A DNA stretch of 64,000 nt from NCBI GenBank assembly GCA_037176705.1, contig CM073895.1, forward strand, positions 3,515,051 to 3,579,050, written 5' to 3'. Below the pieces are notes generated by a model. It saw nothing but the letters and a program-made list of their open reading frames with translations, ran no database searches and had not been told where the DNA came from. The stretch is from Molossus alvarezi. Its lineage: Eukaryota > Chordata > Mammalia > Chiroptera > Molossidae. The translations under genes were made by a program, and so were the position numbers. Positions within the stretch are counted from its first letter, which is position 1, and each line of letters opens with the position of its first letter. This document shows positions 20,511 through 32,622 of this stretch, one piece after another.

Positions 20511-22529
20511 TTTTTGCTTTTTGTTTTTGTGGTTGTTCTTGAGAACAAATCTGGATGAAGAAAGAAATATTGGGGTGGGAGAGAAAGTCCAAATCCATTT
20601 CCTTCTTCCTTTACCAGGTAAGGTGTGCTGGGGCTCTGAGCCTTGTTGGCTTGTAGGGTTGGCATCTCAGTTAGTAAACACTAATAACTCCAAATCGAGT
20701 TTGCGCCCTTGGGACGGGCACTTCATCCCGAGGTCGTGTCAACTTCTCGTCCGACAAGCCAGGACCTAGGAAAAGGTGGTCCCTTGTGTGGGGTTCCCCA
20801 GACCTCTATTGAACTCAGTGAGCTCTTTCAACACATGTTTGAGACCTGCTGTCTGCAAAGAACAATCCGCATCGGTTTCACTCATCTATGCTTCTGTTCA
20901 TTTTAAAAAGTCAAAATTAATGGAGCATGTGCCCGGCACCGTTCCAGGCCCTGGGGTGGTGCTGCACGCAGGAGATCACGGGGCTCCAGCCAACAACCCC
21001 TTTGCCTCTGACAGAATTTGGAACCACTGAGACCAGTAGGAGAGACAGATGAGGGCGACACCTCAGGCTCAGGGCTGCGCGGCCGTCACAGGGGTAGAAC
21101 TCGAGCCAGAAGCAGGCAGGGTCGAGTGTCCAGCTTCAGGTCCAGATGGAACCAGCAGCCCAGTGCCCCATGGGGCAGAGGTCTCTCAGGGGAGCCCACG
21201 CCGACAGGCAGACCCCAAAGGGGGCGACTCATAGGTCCAGGTCCCGCCCCACACTCACCAACCAGAGAAGTCACCCGCTAAGTAAGTGAGCGAGAGCCCC
21301 GGCTGCCGTGCTCGGGAGCATCCCTTCCCGTAGCAACAAGAAGGTCGAGGCTCCCTCACCACAGCTATGCGTGAACAGAACAACCCAGAGGCATTTGCTG
21401 AGTCTGCAGGAAATGGAATTCTAATGCCGAGAGTGCAAACCGTGAACAAACAAGCAAACAGCGGGACTGGGTAAGTCCGAAAGGGCTGACTGCAGTCGGA
21501 AGGCAGGCAGGCGCCGTGCCGCGCGGCAGGAGCGGGGTGGGCCTGGGGAGGGCGCCGGCGCCGGCCAGCCCCACGAGCCTGCCTGTGGAGCCTTTATTGG
21601 GCTAAGACAGCTGGACAGCCGGCAAATGACCACAGGGCACCTGCCTCGTTATAACTAAGACAAAGGCTAAGATGTAGAAGCCTGTGGTGCCGACCAGGCC
21701 TCTAACAGCGTGGGGGTCCATGGGGGTCCGTGGGGAGGGGGTCAGAGACAGCGCCCAGAAGCCCAGGAGCTCCTGGGGCCCCCTCTCTTGCATCGTTCCT
21801 TTCAAATACGCAGTTTGCCAAACTGGAACTGCCGGTTTACAAGATGCTTGTTAAAGGGGTAATATTCTTCGAACCACCGGAGAAAGACGGTAATGCTCTT
21901 GGTGTTTGAAATGAGTCCCCATGAAGCTAAAATTGGAGCCGGCTCTCACCCCACTCACGCACCCTACAATTTAGCACAAACCATGAAGCCCACTGTCCTT
22001 CCCACACCCCCTGGAGCAGCGAGAACACTGTGGGGTGGAGAGGGGAGGCAGCCCTGTGGCCGGGCGCCCCAGAGCCCAGGGAGAGAACTCCGTCCCCCCC
22101 CCTCCACCCCCGGAGGCTCCCAGTGGCACAAATCACAGCCAGTGCAACGGACCGAGTGCGATAAATTCTCCAGCCCGTACAGAGAGCTGTTTCCCCAACA
22201 ATTCCTCTCTAAGTGCTGTTTCCTCCAGACGCCCCGAGCCTACAAGCATGAGTTGTTTTTCAATCACGAGCCTGCGAGCGCCTTCTCATCTCTGGCTGCT
22301 CTTGAAGAGGTTTGGAAAGATGCTTCCCTTTCACTGTTTAAGCCCCCAGGCCACTCAGCACAGAGAGGGTGCTTTCCAGCCCCTCTCCCCGCAGGAGCAG
22401 CGGAGAGCCCCCCACGAGCCCCCCAGGGGCAGCTCTCCTTTCTCCCCTGCCCTCTGTTCTCAGCGCTGGGTGCCTGCAAACAGGTGGGAAACACTCTCTT
22501 CCTTTCCAATCATTCCACGCACGGTGACT
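20511..22529. other. Long mostly unique stretch
   Basis: Near 20925-21050 the phrase GGAGCATGTGCCCGGCACC...TTCCAGGCCCTGG resembles a common ancient repeat tail. 21510-21575 is CpG-rich (GGCGCCGGCGCCGGCC). 21800-21910 is a balanced island. The 214-codon plus frame at 21893-22537 overlaps frames in other phases and has no recognisable domain. Confidence 0.4.
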
Positions 22530-22870
22530 GGGCGTAGTCGTTCCCTGCGGCCGCTGTAACAAACGACCACACACCCGGCGTCTTGGAACAGCACGCGTAC
22601 CTTCTCTTACAGTCCTGGAGGCCAGATGTTCAAAATAAGGTTCGTGGAGCTGAAGTCAAGGTTCTTTCCGGAGGCTGCAGGGGAGCTTTTCTGTGCAGTT
22701 TGCAGCTGCAGGAGGCACCCCCACTCCTTGGCTCACGGTCCCTGCCTCACCCCCTCCAACCTCCGCTTCCCCGCACAGCTCCGTCGGCCTCCCTCTTACC
22801 AGGACCCTTGTCATTACATCAGGGCCCACGCAGATAATCCAAGGAGGTCTCCCCATCTGAATGGAACCCC
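22530..22870 (-). mobile_element. MLT1-type LTR
   Basis: Reversed MLT1 text: CGGCCGCTGTAACAAACGACC, CTTACAGTCCTGGAGGCCAG, GCTGAAGTCAAGGTTC and later CCAAGGAGGTCTCCCC. The part nearest 22860 is strongly diverged. The element explains the open frames drawn across it on both strands. Confidence 0.7.
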
Positions 22871-23309
22871 CTCTGGAAGGCCCTTTGCGATGTCAGATGA
22901 CATGGTCGCAGGTTCCAGGGACCACTGCACACCTTGGTGGCGCAGCCTCTGAGCCCTCGCCCTGCCCTTGTGCAAACGACCACCTGAGGACACAGAGCCA
23001 GCCTCCCCCGCTCGGGACAGAGAATCTGGCTGGCACAGTCCCCGCTTCCCCTCCTCCTCTGGCTCCAGGACCTCCGCACAGGGCTCAGGCTTCGGCAGCC
23101 AGACCCGCACTCCCGGTTCTGACCTGGCAGCTGGGGGTGCAGAAGCAGGAATGTGGTGACTTAGTTCGAGCAAGGGAGCTGCCGCTCCGTCTCACTTCGC
23201 GGGGCTCTGACAGCAGAGTCATGGGGCAGGCTGACCTGTCACAGGTGCCGGACTGTCCTGGGCTCTGATTTCTCTGTGTGGCTCACAAGCTGTTTGTCCG
23301 GCTCTCCCA
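22871..23309. other. Unique stretch, possibly including the worn end of the adjacent LTR
   Basis: Text such as GGTCGCAGGTTCCAGGGACC is compatible with a reversed LTR end but is not decisive. Nothing else is recognised. Confidence 0.35.
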
Positions 23310-23480
23310 GAAGCCTTGGGGTAGGCAATGTCCTGGCATAAATGAATTCACTGTCTACTTAAATTAGCCAAAGATGTTTTCCGGTTGCTCACAATTGAGA
23401 ATGCTGCTGGCACATGCCCAGAGGTCGGCCCTGCTGCCCCAGAATTGTTGGGAAGGCCCCAGAACTGAATGAAGGAGACT
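23310..23480 (+). mobile_element. MER20-like DNA transposon remnant (hAT-Charlie)
   Basis: The core GATGTTTTCCGGTTGCTCAC, AATTGAGAATGCTGCTGGCA and CAGAGGTCGGCCCTGCTGC follows the MER20 order (ATTTTTGGTTGTCACAACTG, GGTGCTACTGGCATC, AGAGGCCAGGGATGCTGC). GGCAATGTCCTGG upstream fits the preceding MER20 block with an insertion between. Terminal inverted repeats are not seen, so it is partial. Confidence 0.5.
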
Positions 23481-24390
23481 GACCCTCTAAAGGGAGCTGA
23501 GAACCATCAAGAGACATGACCTGAGTCACTCAGGGGGCAGCACCCTTTCTCTTACCAGCAGCCATGCCTACCACTCCCCTCGAGCCCAGATACACCCTGG
23601 GAAAGGAAGGGAGCGAATCCCCTGGACAGCCAGGCTGGGGACATGAGTGGAGGTACAGAGCCCTGGTGAGAGGTCATTTCCTCCCTGACCAGTGGGGGCG
23701 GATCTCCCCCCTTCTCTCCCTAACACCAGAGGGTGTGGGAGCTTTAGAAGGATCCCTCATGGACGACAGGATGGCATTTGCACGGACATACTGATGTCCC
23801 AGAGGATGACGCAGTGCACCTCTCACTCTCCCGTGTCCAGGTTTGGCTGACTGGCCCTGCAGTCACCTCCTTACCAGTCGCTTGCTTATTCCCTGGCTGT
23901 GTCCTGCCGAGCAATGAGACCTGCCATCCCGTCCGCACTGGGGGCTCACGAGAGCAGTGTTCTGAGCACGTGGCATGAGCCCCTGAGCTTTGGAGGGAAA
24001 TCCCCGTGGACACATCCAAGCCTGCTTTTCACCTGAAGGCGGACAGTGTGGTGAGGGACCAGCTCAAGCAGGGCAAGAGGGGAGTGGTGTGTGACAGGTC
24101 GCAGAAGGGAGCAGGGGTGCCTCACCTTATCCCGAGCCCCACAGCCCTCGGAGGGCAGCAAGGAAGCTTCTGCCGCTCCTGTGGCTTCGTGGCAAGGCTT
24201 CTGGGGCTGGAGGAGGAGGCAGGAGTTGTGGGGATGTTGCAGATGAAGGAGGGGGGATGTGGAGACCTGGACCCCCTTCTGACTCGTCCTCCGTGGGGGA
24301 GGCTCTTGCACAAGAGTGAATGCTGCTCCCTCCGCAAGGAAACCGCCCTGGGCTGTCCACCCAGCCCCCAGAAGCAGACAAAACAACCGT
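23481..24390. other. Unique stretch, nothing recognised
   Basis: GC-rich sequence flanking the RE1 motif. The 150- to 161-codon frames at 23946-24491 overlap antiparallel and have no recognisable family. Confidence 0.4.
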
Positions 24391-24411
24391 TTCAGCACCA
24401 GGGACAGCGCT
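24391..24411 (+). promoter_or_regulatory. Predicted RE1/NRSE silencer (REST binding site)
   Basis: The left half TTCAGCACCA and right half GGACAGCGC are both present at canonical spacing. Against the 21-base RE1 consensus the site differs at two positions, the 11th (G for C) and the last (T for C). REST binds such sites and recruits co-repressors to silence neuronal genes in non-neuronal cells. The match is strong enough that chance occurrence in 64 kb is unlikely, though occupancy and target gene are unknown. Confidence 0.75.
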
Positions 24412-27400
24412 CGCTACCGGCAGAGAAAACCGTTTTCCCTTCAATCCCAGACTCCAGACGTGTTAGAGCCGAGGAAAGAGCAAAGGAGTAACGGGGTGAC
24501 CTCTGCGCCCCACGCCCCCCAACATGCACACACGCCTGGCCACTCTCCGAGTCCTCCAGGGGAGCGTGTGGCTCACACGTGATCAGAAAGAGTTTGGAAA
24601 CGTTGATGGAAAGAGAGTTTTAAATGAAACTGGATTGATTCCAATAACTTGCAGGGACTGGACAGCAGTAAAACCTTCCAGGACAGAAGGGTTCGAGGTG
24701 GCGTGAAGGCGACCGGACAAAAATCCCCAAGCGGCTGAGGCCACTCCGTCCGCTACTTGGTACCCCCTTCCTCCCATTTCCATGGTGGGGGTGTGCTTGC
24801 CTCCCCTCAGTCCTTGTGCCGGGCGAGGGGCCGTGCCCTCCCCTGCCCACACTCCAGGAGCGGACATGGGCTCAGACTCCCACTCAGGGCAGACACCAGA
24901 ACTTCTGTGGAAGGAACTCTGCTGGAAAGAACCAACATTTTACCTGCCGCCCTGGCCAGCTCCCCACCCCACCTGCACTGAGTGCCAACAACAGGCATTT
25001 GATGCGGAATTATGGGTTGCAATGGTTTTGGGGGGTTCCCTGAATGAGTCCCAATCCTGGAACCGCCCGTCTGTAAGCGTCTTGTCAAGAGAACAGAGCA
25101 CCTTCGAACAAGGACACAGGATGACCTGGCACAGGTCCACTCCAAGTTAGACCGGGGCTCCAAGCCGGTCGAGGGTGCTGAGCTTACAGGGTCCCAGGAG
25201 ACCACGAAGCTACATCCCCCAACCTCCCACGTCCCCTTCAATTCTCACCAAAGCTGTTCTACCTGCACTTTTGCCTCCTTGGTTCGCGGAGTCAGTCAGC
25301 CTTGCAGCCTCTGGGATGAAGAGTGTCGTGGTGTTTCCTACCTGCTGGGAGACACAGTTTTCTTGTGTGTTACTTGGTTCCAGTCATCAGCTCCACCCAC
25401 GGCCCAGGCAGAGCACGGGAGCCCTGGTGGGCCAGCTGCTGCCTTCTCTGCACAGAGGCTCCGTGGCCCCGGAGGAGCCCGCACTTCATCACGCAAGCCA
25501 CGCACGGGAGCCCAGCAGCCTGGACTCGAGAGAGCAGCTGCAGAGAACCCTTCTCTCTGCAGAAAGGCGCTGACCCCCAGCTCAGGAGACAAGCGCTCAT
25601 CCTTGGCTCATGGGCAAAGACTCCAAAAGTCTCAGAAGGCTCATTTTCTACCCACTGACTTCGGCATGATTTTCTCCTGGAATTGTGAGTCATGGCTCTT
25701 GGAGGCCACGGGCGTGTTCACTGGCGGGTGCTGGGGAAATTCGGAGACATCGCTCCATCCCTGGTGGCTCAGGCCAGCACCTATGGGGAGCCTTTGGCTC
25801 TAAGTCACGCACCACCTTCAAATGCCTTTTGCACCCTTGACTTGCAGCTCAATCTAAGGCCCCCCTGTTTCCAGCGCTGTCATAAGTGACAGTATGATGC
25901 TCAGGCAAGAATACTTCCAGCAAGTTCCTATCAAACACCCAAACATGTTTTTAAAAATCGCACAATTGGAAAAATATTCAGAAATGGTGAGTATGTATTC
26001 AGAATCATGATAAATGGGGAAAAAATACAAACTGTGCAAGAAAAGTCAGCACCGGTTTGGTACCAGTTCACCTGGGGGAGAAGGGACAGGGATTAATGCG
26101 AGGTGGTTACCATTACCAAAGGTGACGCCAATGCAGGTGGGTCGCACCGGAAAGGATTCGATGGGGGACGTGAAATGCCTATCTCAACGTCGCTCCAGCT
26201 GCCCTGGGTACTTGCAGAGTGGACGGAACCACAGGTGACGTCTTCACAAAAGCACTGACCCCGCCTACGTCGCCGAGGCCACTCACCCAGCGGAGCCTCC
26301 GCGCGGAGAAGCAGAGGCGTCGTCAGGGTAATCGCACTGATCTGCTACCTTGCCTCCCGCTCCTTTTGGCCACCACGAGGAAGAGGTGAGGGTTTCACGG
26401 CACAAGCAAACATCTCGAGAAAAAGAGCGAATTCTCTGTTTCAAAGTCAGCGAGAGGCAGACCGCCTCCGGGCCACTGGGCTCTGAGCTCCGTGTACACG
26501 CCACTGGGGGGGACATCACCTCCATGCTGGGTTAATTTCCTGCGCCACACGGCACAGCGCGTCTGGCTCGCCTCCCCCACTCGGCTTCATTCGGTTTGTT
26601 TCTCCCTCCGACGCAGCATCGCAGCATCGGTACTTACCTGCTTCTGAATCAGATGCGAGCCTGCCTTCAGCGATGAGGTGCTGGGCAAATGATCTGTTAC
26701 CAGATACCAGAATCAGACCCTCGTGCCCCCCGAGTTCACTCCAAACCCCTCCCCCTCCTTGGCTGTGAATATGCAGAGTAAGGGGCAAGGGCCCAGGGCT
26801 CCCGAAACTGCCCATCTCAAGCAGTTCCCGGTCGGTGGGCTAATAATGCCGGTGACCTTGGACCGCGGGGGCGGGCGACGAGATTCTGCGCCGCTGAGGT
26901 CCATAAGCAGCTCACTGCACGTGGAAATGCTGTCCTTGTCCCCCTCCCCCCGCCCCAACAGGGACCGGCAGGACTAGATGCTCACGCTGAGCGGGGCCCC
27001 ATCGAAACGCAATTACACGTTGCCGTTGGAGCTCAGCATAACATGAGCTCAGGGGAAACTGGAAACGATTTAGAAGTTTCATTTCAAACGGTGTTTTCTC
27101 AGTCCACTTCCCCCAACGCAACCCAACCCACGGTGACGGAACACCTGCTGCAGCCAGGTTGAGCGCGCACGCTCAGTCCTGAAGGAGCTCGCGACCTGAC
27201 GGGAGAGGCCGGCGTGGCGGGGCCCAGCCACGCACTCTGCCGCTGTGGTCAGTGAGAAAGGCCATTAGCCATCTGGAGCCTCCCCCGCCTCCTTCCCCCT
27301 CCCTCCTCCAGGCTGGGGGGGCCGGAAACACAGACACACCTGCAGGTGGGCAGTAGGAGGGAAGGACACTGAACCACTGCACCGCGGACCTCCCACAATG

Positions 27401-27546
27401 TGTTCTGCCGCCCATCAGAGAGGTGACGCCCCCACCCCTGCGGGGATGTGCTGAGCCTGGGGTGGGTCCGCCCTAGAAACCCCTGCATTCATTTCCTGCC
27501 CTGTGCAACACACCATCCTGAATGCAGGGGGCTTAGTCAGCACCCT
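24412..27546. other. Long unique stretch
   Basis: No repeat is firmly recognised. 24590-24690 (TTTTAAATGAAACTGG), 25880-26060 and 26995-27095 are AT-richer islands in GC-rich DNA. Frames near 25175-25803 overlap in three phases and look like chance. Confidence 0.4.
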
Positions 27547-27581
27547 TTTATTTATTTATTTACTTATTTATTATTATTTTT
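27547..27581. repeat. (TTTA)n microsatellite, imperfect
   Basis: Roughly seven TTTA units with two substitutions, ending in ATTATTATTTTT. The preceding CTGCCCTGTGCAACACACCA at 27497 may be the edge of a worn LTR whose A-rich end seeded the repeat. Confidence 0.8.
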
Positions 27582-28770
27582 AATCCTCCCACGAGTCAGG
27601 GGGACTGCAGCGGTTTAAGGGACGGGCCAGCTGGGGCCGCTGGGAAAGGTCCCCCTCCTGCAAAGGAGAGAGGAGGAAGGGGAGAAAGTCCCTTTCCCTG
27701 CCCCCGTCTCCCACTGGGCACCAGTTGGCAGAGCTTGGAGCTGGGCTGCGGTGGCGAAACCATAAGGCAGGGTCCACAAGCTGATAGAGAACATCGCCCG
27801 GAGCCCTCCTTGCCCTGCTGACCTCACGGCACCGGCTCTGCCAGCCTCCTCGTTAGCTGGGACCGTGTGCCTGGCCCGAGGCCCTGTCAGCTGGTCCAAA
27901 GCCGCACACGTTCTCCAGGGAGAGAGGGGAGGGGGAAGGGAATGAGGAGGCCAGGGTGGGGGAGGGAGGAAAGAGGAAACGAATCCCTGAGGGGACGGGG
28001 GCTGCACCCTCCCCCACCCCAAGGACCAGCACCCCTGCGGCTCCGGTGTGGGTGTCCGAGCTGGAGGGAGCTCGAGGGTCAGGGCCACCGCAGGCCAGTT
28101 CTTATGTTCTGGTCACCTCTTCGACATTCGTGCGGCATCTTTAACGTTTCAAAGACAGCATCTCTTCACCTGCAGAGCAAAGCCTTCGGGAACCTGGAGG
28201 ACATTTGGGGACTTCCACACGCCACCCACGAACCGTCCTGAGATGAGCATGTCAGAATCAACGGCTGGATACAAAGGAATGTGAGTGAGTCCGAGACTTC
28301 CCATCGGTCCCTGAGACTTCCGGCGAAGGACCACCACCTGACCTCTTGCCCCGGGAAGCCTCTGTCCCAGCCCAGACTCGGAAACAGGCTCCCTCCCCCT
28401 CCCCACCCCCACCCTACACGGCCTCTTGCACCTGTGCCTTGCTGGGCACCCAAAAGGCTGATGGACGAGGGGAGACAGAATCCGCTCTTGCCTGCCTGTC
28501 CTGAACCCCATGAGTCACAAACGCAGCCATTCAGGTAGAGAGGGGAGCCAGATGGTCTGTGGTACTATTGAGTGTCCTGGGAGAAGAGTCCAGAAATTAT
28601 AATGTCAGCTCAAAAGTAGGGGCCGTAGACCAGCCTCCTTTCTTGATCCAAAGGGACAAGGACTTTGGGACTAAACATGGACTAAGGCTGATAAAATTAA
28701 TACATTGGCATCTGATTTGACTCTTCTGCAAAAGCTATACCATTCTCATCAGCAAGCATACGGCCATGAT
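27582..28770. other. Unique GC-rich stretch
   Basis: Purine-rich blocks at 27920-27985 and pyrimidine-rich DNA at 28380-28420. No gene or repeat family is recognised. Confidence 0.4.
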
Positions 28771-28787
28771 CACACACACACACACAC
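28771..28787. repeat. (CA)n microsatellite
   Basis: Eight CA units, uninterrupted. Confidence 0.9.
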
Positions 28788-30129
28788 GTTCCACACATGT
28801 TCCTTTACATGCAACGTTGCCATGCCAGGTCATGGGCCTCGCCATCAAGAAGCCTCTAGTGTAATGGAGAAGAAAAATATTTCTGTGAAAAATTATATAA
28901 TAAGAGATTCAAATGTCAGTTCCAGACCATGAGAGAAGACGTAACCTGAGGCAGGCCGTGATTAATTGCCAAGTGAATTGCTCAGACAGTAATGACTGGA
29001 GGTCAGACTGGGAATGATTGCTTCGGTCTTGGGTAATCAAGAAAGGTTGTGTCATCTGCAGTCAGAAATGTGGAGACCAGACAGGGACAGCACGTGAATA
29101 CGTCCCATTTCTGTTTCTCCAAGAGAGATGTTGGAAACAAGGCGGGGAAGGAGGGTGAGAACCAGGTGGTGGACACCTTGATCAAGAGGAGACGGTTCTG
29201 AGAACACCCCCCTCACCCCGCAAACGGCAGATAATATCATCGAGAAACATGAGGAGAAGCGGGGAAGGAAATACAATTGATTTCCATGGACACCACCTGA
29301 GATCTTACACGGAGAGTCTCAGCTCCGCGAACAAGGGGCCGGCTGCACCAGACCCAGGACTGGACCACGGGGAGGAAGACGGTCCCTCTCTGCTTGCCTT
29401 AAGGATGCTCTTGACAAGGTGCAGACGAATCCCTGCAGCATCTGCTCCTGGCACAAGCCAGCCGTCCTGAACTTTGTCTCCGCTGTACGCACCTGCACGC
29501 CTGAATAAAGTAGCCAAGGCAGGTGCCTTCGGGCGTTGTAAACTAGTGAAGGAACGGCGTCCCGGAGAGGAAAGTGTGCAAGGTGACCCCGACATCTCCT
29601 CGGCTCTCCTCCCTGGGACAAGGCAGAGCTCGGTGGTCCCACCGGGCTGAGGAAGGCTTGGGCTCGGGCTGAGGACCTGTGGAAGGAACTGGCATGTGTG
29701 AGTCTGGAGGCCACACGGGGGCGAGCTGCAGTGAGACCCGGAGGGTTCCCCACGGTGCTCGGCCAGGGCCTGGGCTGCTGTCGCTTGGGTGCAACTCCTC
29801 GAATCCTGGCAGAGATGGGGCTCCGCTGGGGATGCGAGAGGAGTAACACTACCAGGAACCTCACGGTGCTCGGAAGACTGCGCATCAGCCCACTGAGCTT
29901 TCGGTGAAGACACCAGAAAGGGCTTACGTGGAGAGATCAAGTCAGCACGTCTGAGGAGGGGAGTGGTGGCGGGACTGGTGTCCCCCGACTTCAAGGCTGA
30001 CTGTCGAGCTGCAGGAGTGAAGGCAGCCTGGGGCTGGCCACGAGCCGACAGCCGACAAGTGCCCAGCGAGCTCCAGCCCCCACAGGCGGTCCCCTCATCC
30101 TTGACAAAGGACCTCAAGCAGCACCGTGG
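28788..30129. other. Unique stretch, nothing firmly recognised
   Basis: 28860-28990 is AT-rich. An AATAAA hexamer at 29504-29509 could act as a poly(A) signal on the plus strand, but no upstream exon is evident. The 270-codon minus frame at 29305-30117 overlaps another minus frame in a different phase and has no recognisable domain. Confidence 0.4.
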
Positions 30130-31440
30130 AGCAACGACGGGGCTGTGGGAACAATGGGACGTCCGCGTGCCCGGGAAATACCGACACAGTCTTCACACCC
30201 CTCGCAGAAAGGCACTGCGAGTGGATCGTGGACCGAAATGTAAAACGCAGGAGAAAAATTCTGAAACCTGAACGGAACCCCGGAGAAGACCTGGATGGTG
30301 CTCAGCACGGCCACGGCATTTTAGACACGACACTGAAGGAACGACCCAGGGAAGAAATCACTGACAGCCCGGACTTCGGCGACATCACGAAGTCTGCTCT
30401 GCGGAAGGCCGTGCCCAGGGAGGGAGCAGTCAAGCCACAGCTGGGGGACCTCTCTGCAAAAGAGCACCCGGTGAAGGGGTCATCCCAAACAGACACGTTC
30501 CGCAAGGAGAAAATAAACACCCGGATATAAAACACGAACTCCGGGTCTTACCGGGCGTCTCACCCAAGAAGGCGCGCACACGGCAAATACACGTTTGAGA
30601 AGATGCCCCCACTCTGTGTCATCGGGGAAACACAGATTAAGGGAACAGTGAGAGACCACCGCGCACCTGTCAGAACGGCCGGAACGCCGACCGCGGACAC
30701 CACCACGTGCTGGTGAGGACGAGGAGCATCGGGGACCTCACTCACTGCCGGTGGGAGCGCCGCCCGGTGCGGCCACTTCAGTGGACAACGTGTCTGTCCT
30801 ACGAAACTACACGTACCCTCCCTTACGCTCCAGCGGTCAGTCCTGGCATGCACTGACCCGGGGGAGTCGGAAACACATTTGCACAGAAGAACCTGCACGT
30901 GGATACTTAGAGCCGCTGGACTCGTAATCGCCAGACCTTGTAAGCAACCAAGGTCTCCTCCGGTGAGTAGATCAGGTCACCCAGACGGTGGAATATTACT
31001 CAGCGCTGGAAAGACGTGAGCACTAAATCCAGAAAAGGCCGGACGCTCTGGAAAAGGCAAAACGGCGGAGACAGGAAAACGATCAGAGGTTGTGAGAGGG
31101 TGGGGCAGGGGATGAGCAGGTGGGGGACAGAGGACTTCTAGGGGGTGAAACCACTCTGTCAGCAGGCAGTGTGATGATGGGTCCATGTCATTGTACATGT
31201 CTGAACCCACAGACCGTCCGGCACCCAGAGCGAACCCTCACCTATACCATGGGCTCTGGGTGACGGTGATGTGTTATGTAGGTTCATCAATCGTGACAAA
31301 TGGACCCTCTGCATGGGGGTTTGCTCATGGGGTGGGGGGGCTGTGTACGTGTAGGTGGGAAATCTCCGTGCCTTCCTCTCAATGTTATTGTGACGCTAAA
31401 ACAACTCTAAACGTGCAAAGTCTTTAGGTATTAAAAGTAA
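30130..31440 (+). mobile_element. LINE-1 (L1M-type) 3' part: ORF2 end plus 3' UTR, CpG-enriched
   Basis: The text follows the last part of L1 ORF2: GAGTGGATCGTGGACCGAAA, CCGGACTTCGGCGACATCACG, CACACGGCAAATACACG, GTGCTGGTGAGGACG, TGGAATATTACTCAGCGCTGG. It then enters the 3' UTR: GAAAAGGCAAAACGGCGGAG, CATGTCATTGTACATGTCTG, TAGGTTCATCAATCGTGAC, GGGAAATCTCCGTGCCTTCC. An open stretch at 30126-30530 is a relic of ORF2 (it reads CEWIVDRNVK). Many A/T bases of the family consensus are G/C here, giving unusual CpG content for an old L1. Confidence 0.85.
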
Positions 31441-32371
31441 TCATTTCCCAAGAGGTTGCCGAAGACTTGGAATACCAGGGGGTGCTCTAGCTCCCCAGTC
31501 CCGTTCCCTCCGGCATGTCTCAGCTACAGAGTCGCTCCACAGTCTGAAAGGAAACCTGTTAAGAAAACCACGAATAATGCGTTAAGCACTTAAACGCCAG
31601 CTGCAGGGCAGGTCTCCGGTCAAGGGTTCTTAGCACAGTAAGGAAAAGGAAAAACAGAAAGTTCTCTGAGGACAGGGGACAGCATTGAAAAGATTTGCAT
31701 ATTTTACCATATGCAAATCCCAGCCTAAGGAAAGATTCATCAATGAATATTGAACTCAGCTAAGGAGAGTCTCCCTGCAGGGTGGGGGAGAGCCCAGAGG
31801 TCTGTACCCTGAAATGCAGGAAAGGCACTCGGTGGGTGCAGGGATACGCAAATAGCTACACTGACCACAGAGCGAGTCCTACCCAATGTGCACGGTGGAA
31901 TTGTGACGGGCGTCCAAGTGTTCACGGTGTTCACGGCACAATTCATTCACGTTTCTGTGCGTTTGAAAACTGACATCATCGAATATTAGGAAGACTCGAA
32001 ACGCATCTACCTGGGAATTGGAAGGATCCTTCAGGACAGATCTCCCCATGGAGCTGGGCTCAACACTTCGCTGTTCCCTTTGCAAATGTGGTCACAGGAA
32101 GGAGTAAATTCTTACCGCTCTTACCTCTGTGTAGCTAACGGTGCCTGGGATGGAGCCTCCCCGGACGTCCCTGCCCAGCTGGTCCTGCAGTCAGTCCCAG
32201 TGTCCGGGAGCAGGTCCCCTTTCCAAGGACACCCCTTTCTCCCCACATTGCCCCCCAGCCTCCTGCTGGCCAGGCTCAGTGACTTCTTTGCCTTCTAAGC
32301 TTTCGTGGCCCCTCGGCCCCAGGCTGAGCAGATAGACGTTTCTGTGTAGGAGATCCGTCCATGTATTTATT
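31441..32371. other. Unclassified stretch
   Basis: AT-richer to about 31760, including AAAAGATTTGCATATTTTACC (31688-31708), which holds an octamer-like ATTTGCAT. Otherwise nothing is recognised. Confidence 0.4.
31693..31701 (+). promoter_or_regulatory. Octamer-like motif (ATTTGCATA)
   Basis: ATTTGCAT is the consensus POU/OCT octamer. A second TATGCAAAT in the opposite orientation follows at 31711-31719, so two octamers face each other about ten bases apart. Function is not shown by the sequence alone. Confidence 0.4.
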
Positions 32372-32622
32372 TATTTTTTAATCCTCACCCGAGGATATTT
32401 TCCTATTTATCTTCAGAGAGAGTGGGAGGGAGGGAGGGAGAGAAAAAGGGAGAGAGAGAGACATCGACGTGAGAAGGAAACATTGTCTGGTTGCCTCCTG
32501 CACGACCCTGACCAGAGGTGAGGACAAACCGTAACTGAGGCACGTGCCCTTGACCGGAATCGAACCCGCAACTCACTGGTCTGCGGGCTGACGCTCTACC
32601 GCTGAGCCAAACCGGCCGGGGC
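32372..32622 (-). mobile_element. Ves-type SINE, longer subtype
   Basis: Reversed copy with the tail block AATCCTCACCCGAGGATATT, ACATCGACGTGAGAAGG, CACGTGCCCTTGACCGG and head end GAGCCAAACCGGCCGGGGC. TTTATTT strings on both sides suggest an A-tract target, but a clean duplication cannot be fixed. Confidence 0.92.

Noticed and set aside
29504..29509. Poly(A) signal marking the end of a gene
   Set aside because: A lone AATAAA with no exon or downstream GU-rich support is expected by chance.
29305..30117. 270-codon minus-strand open frame
   Set aside because: A second minus frame of 188 codons covers the same DNA in another phase, the mark of low stop density in GC-rich sequence.
30126..30530. 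134-codon plus-strand frame as a gene
   Set aside because: It is a relic of L1 ORF2 within the L1 at 30130-31440.
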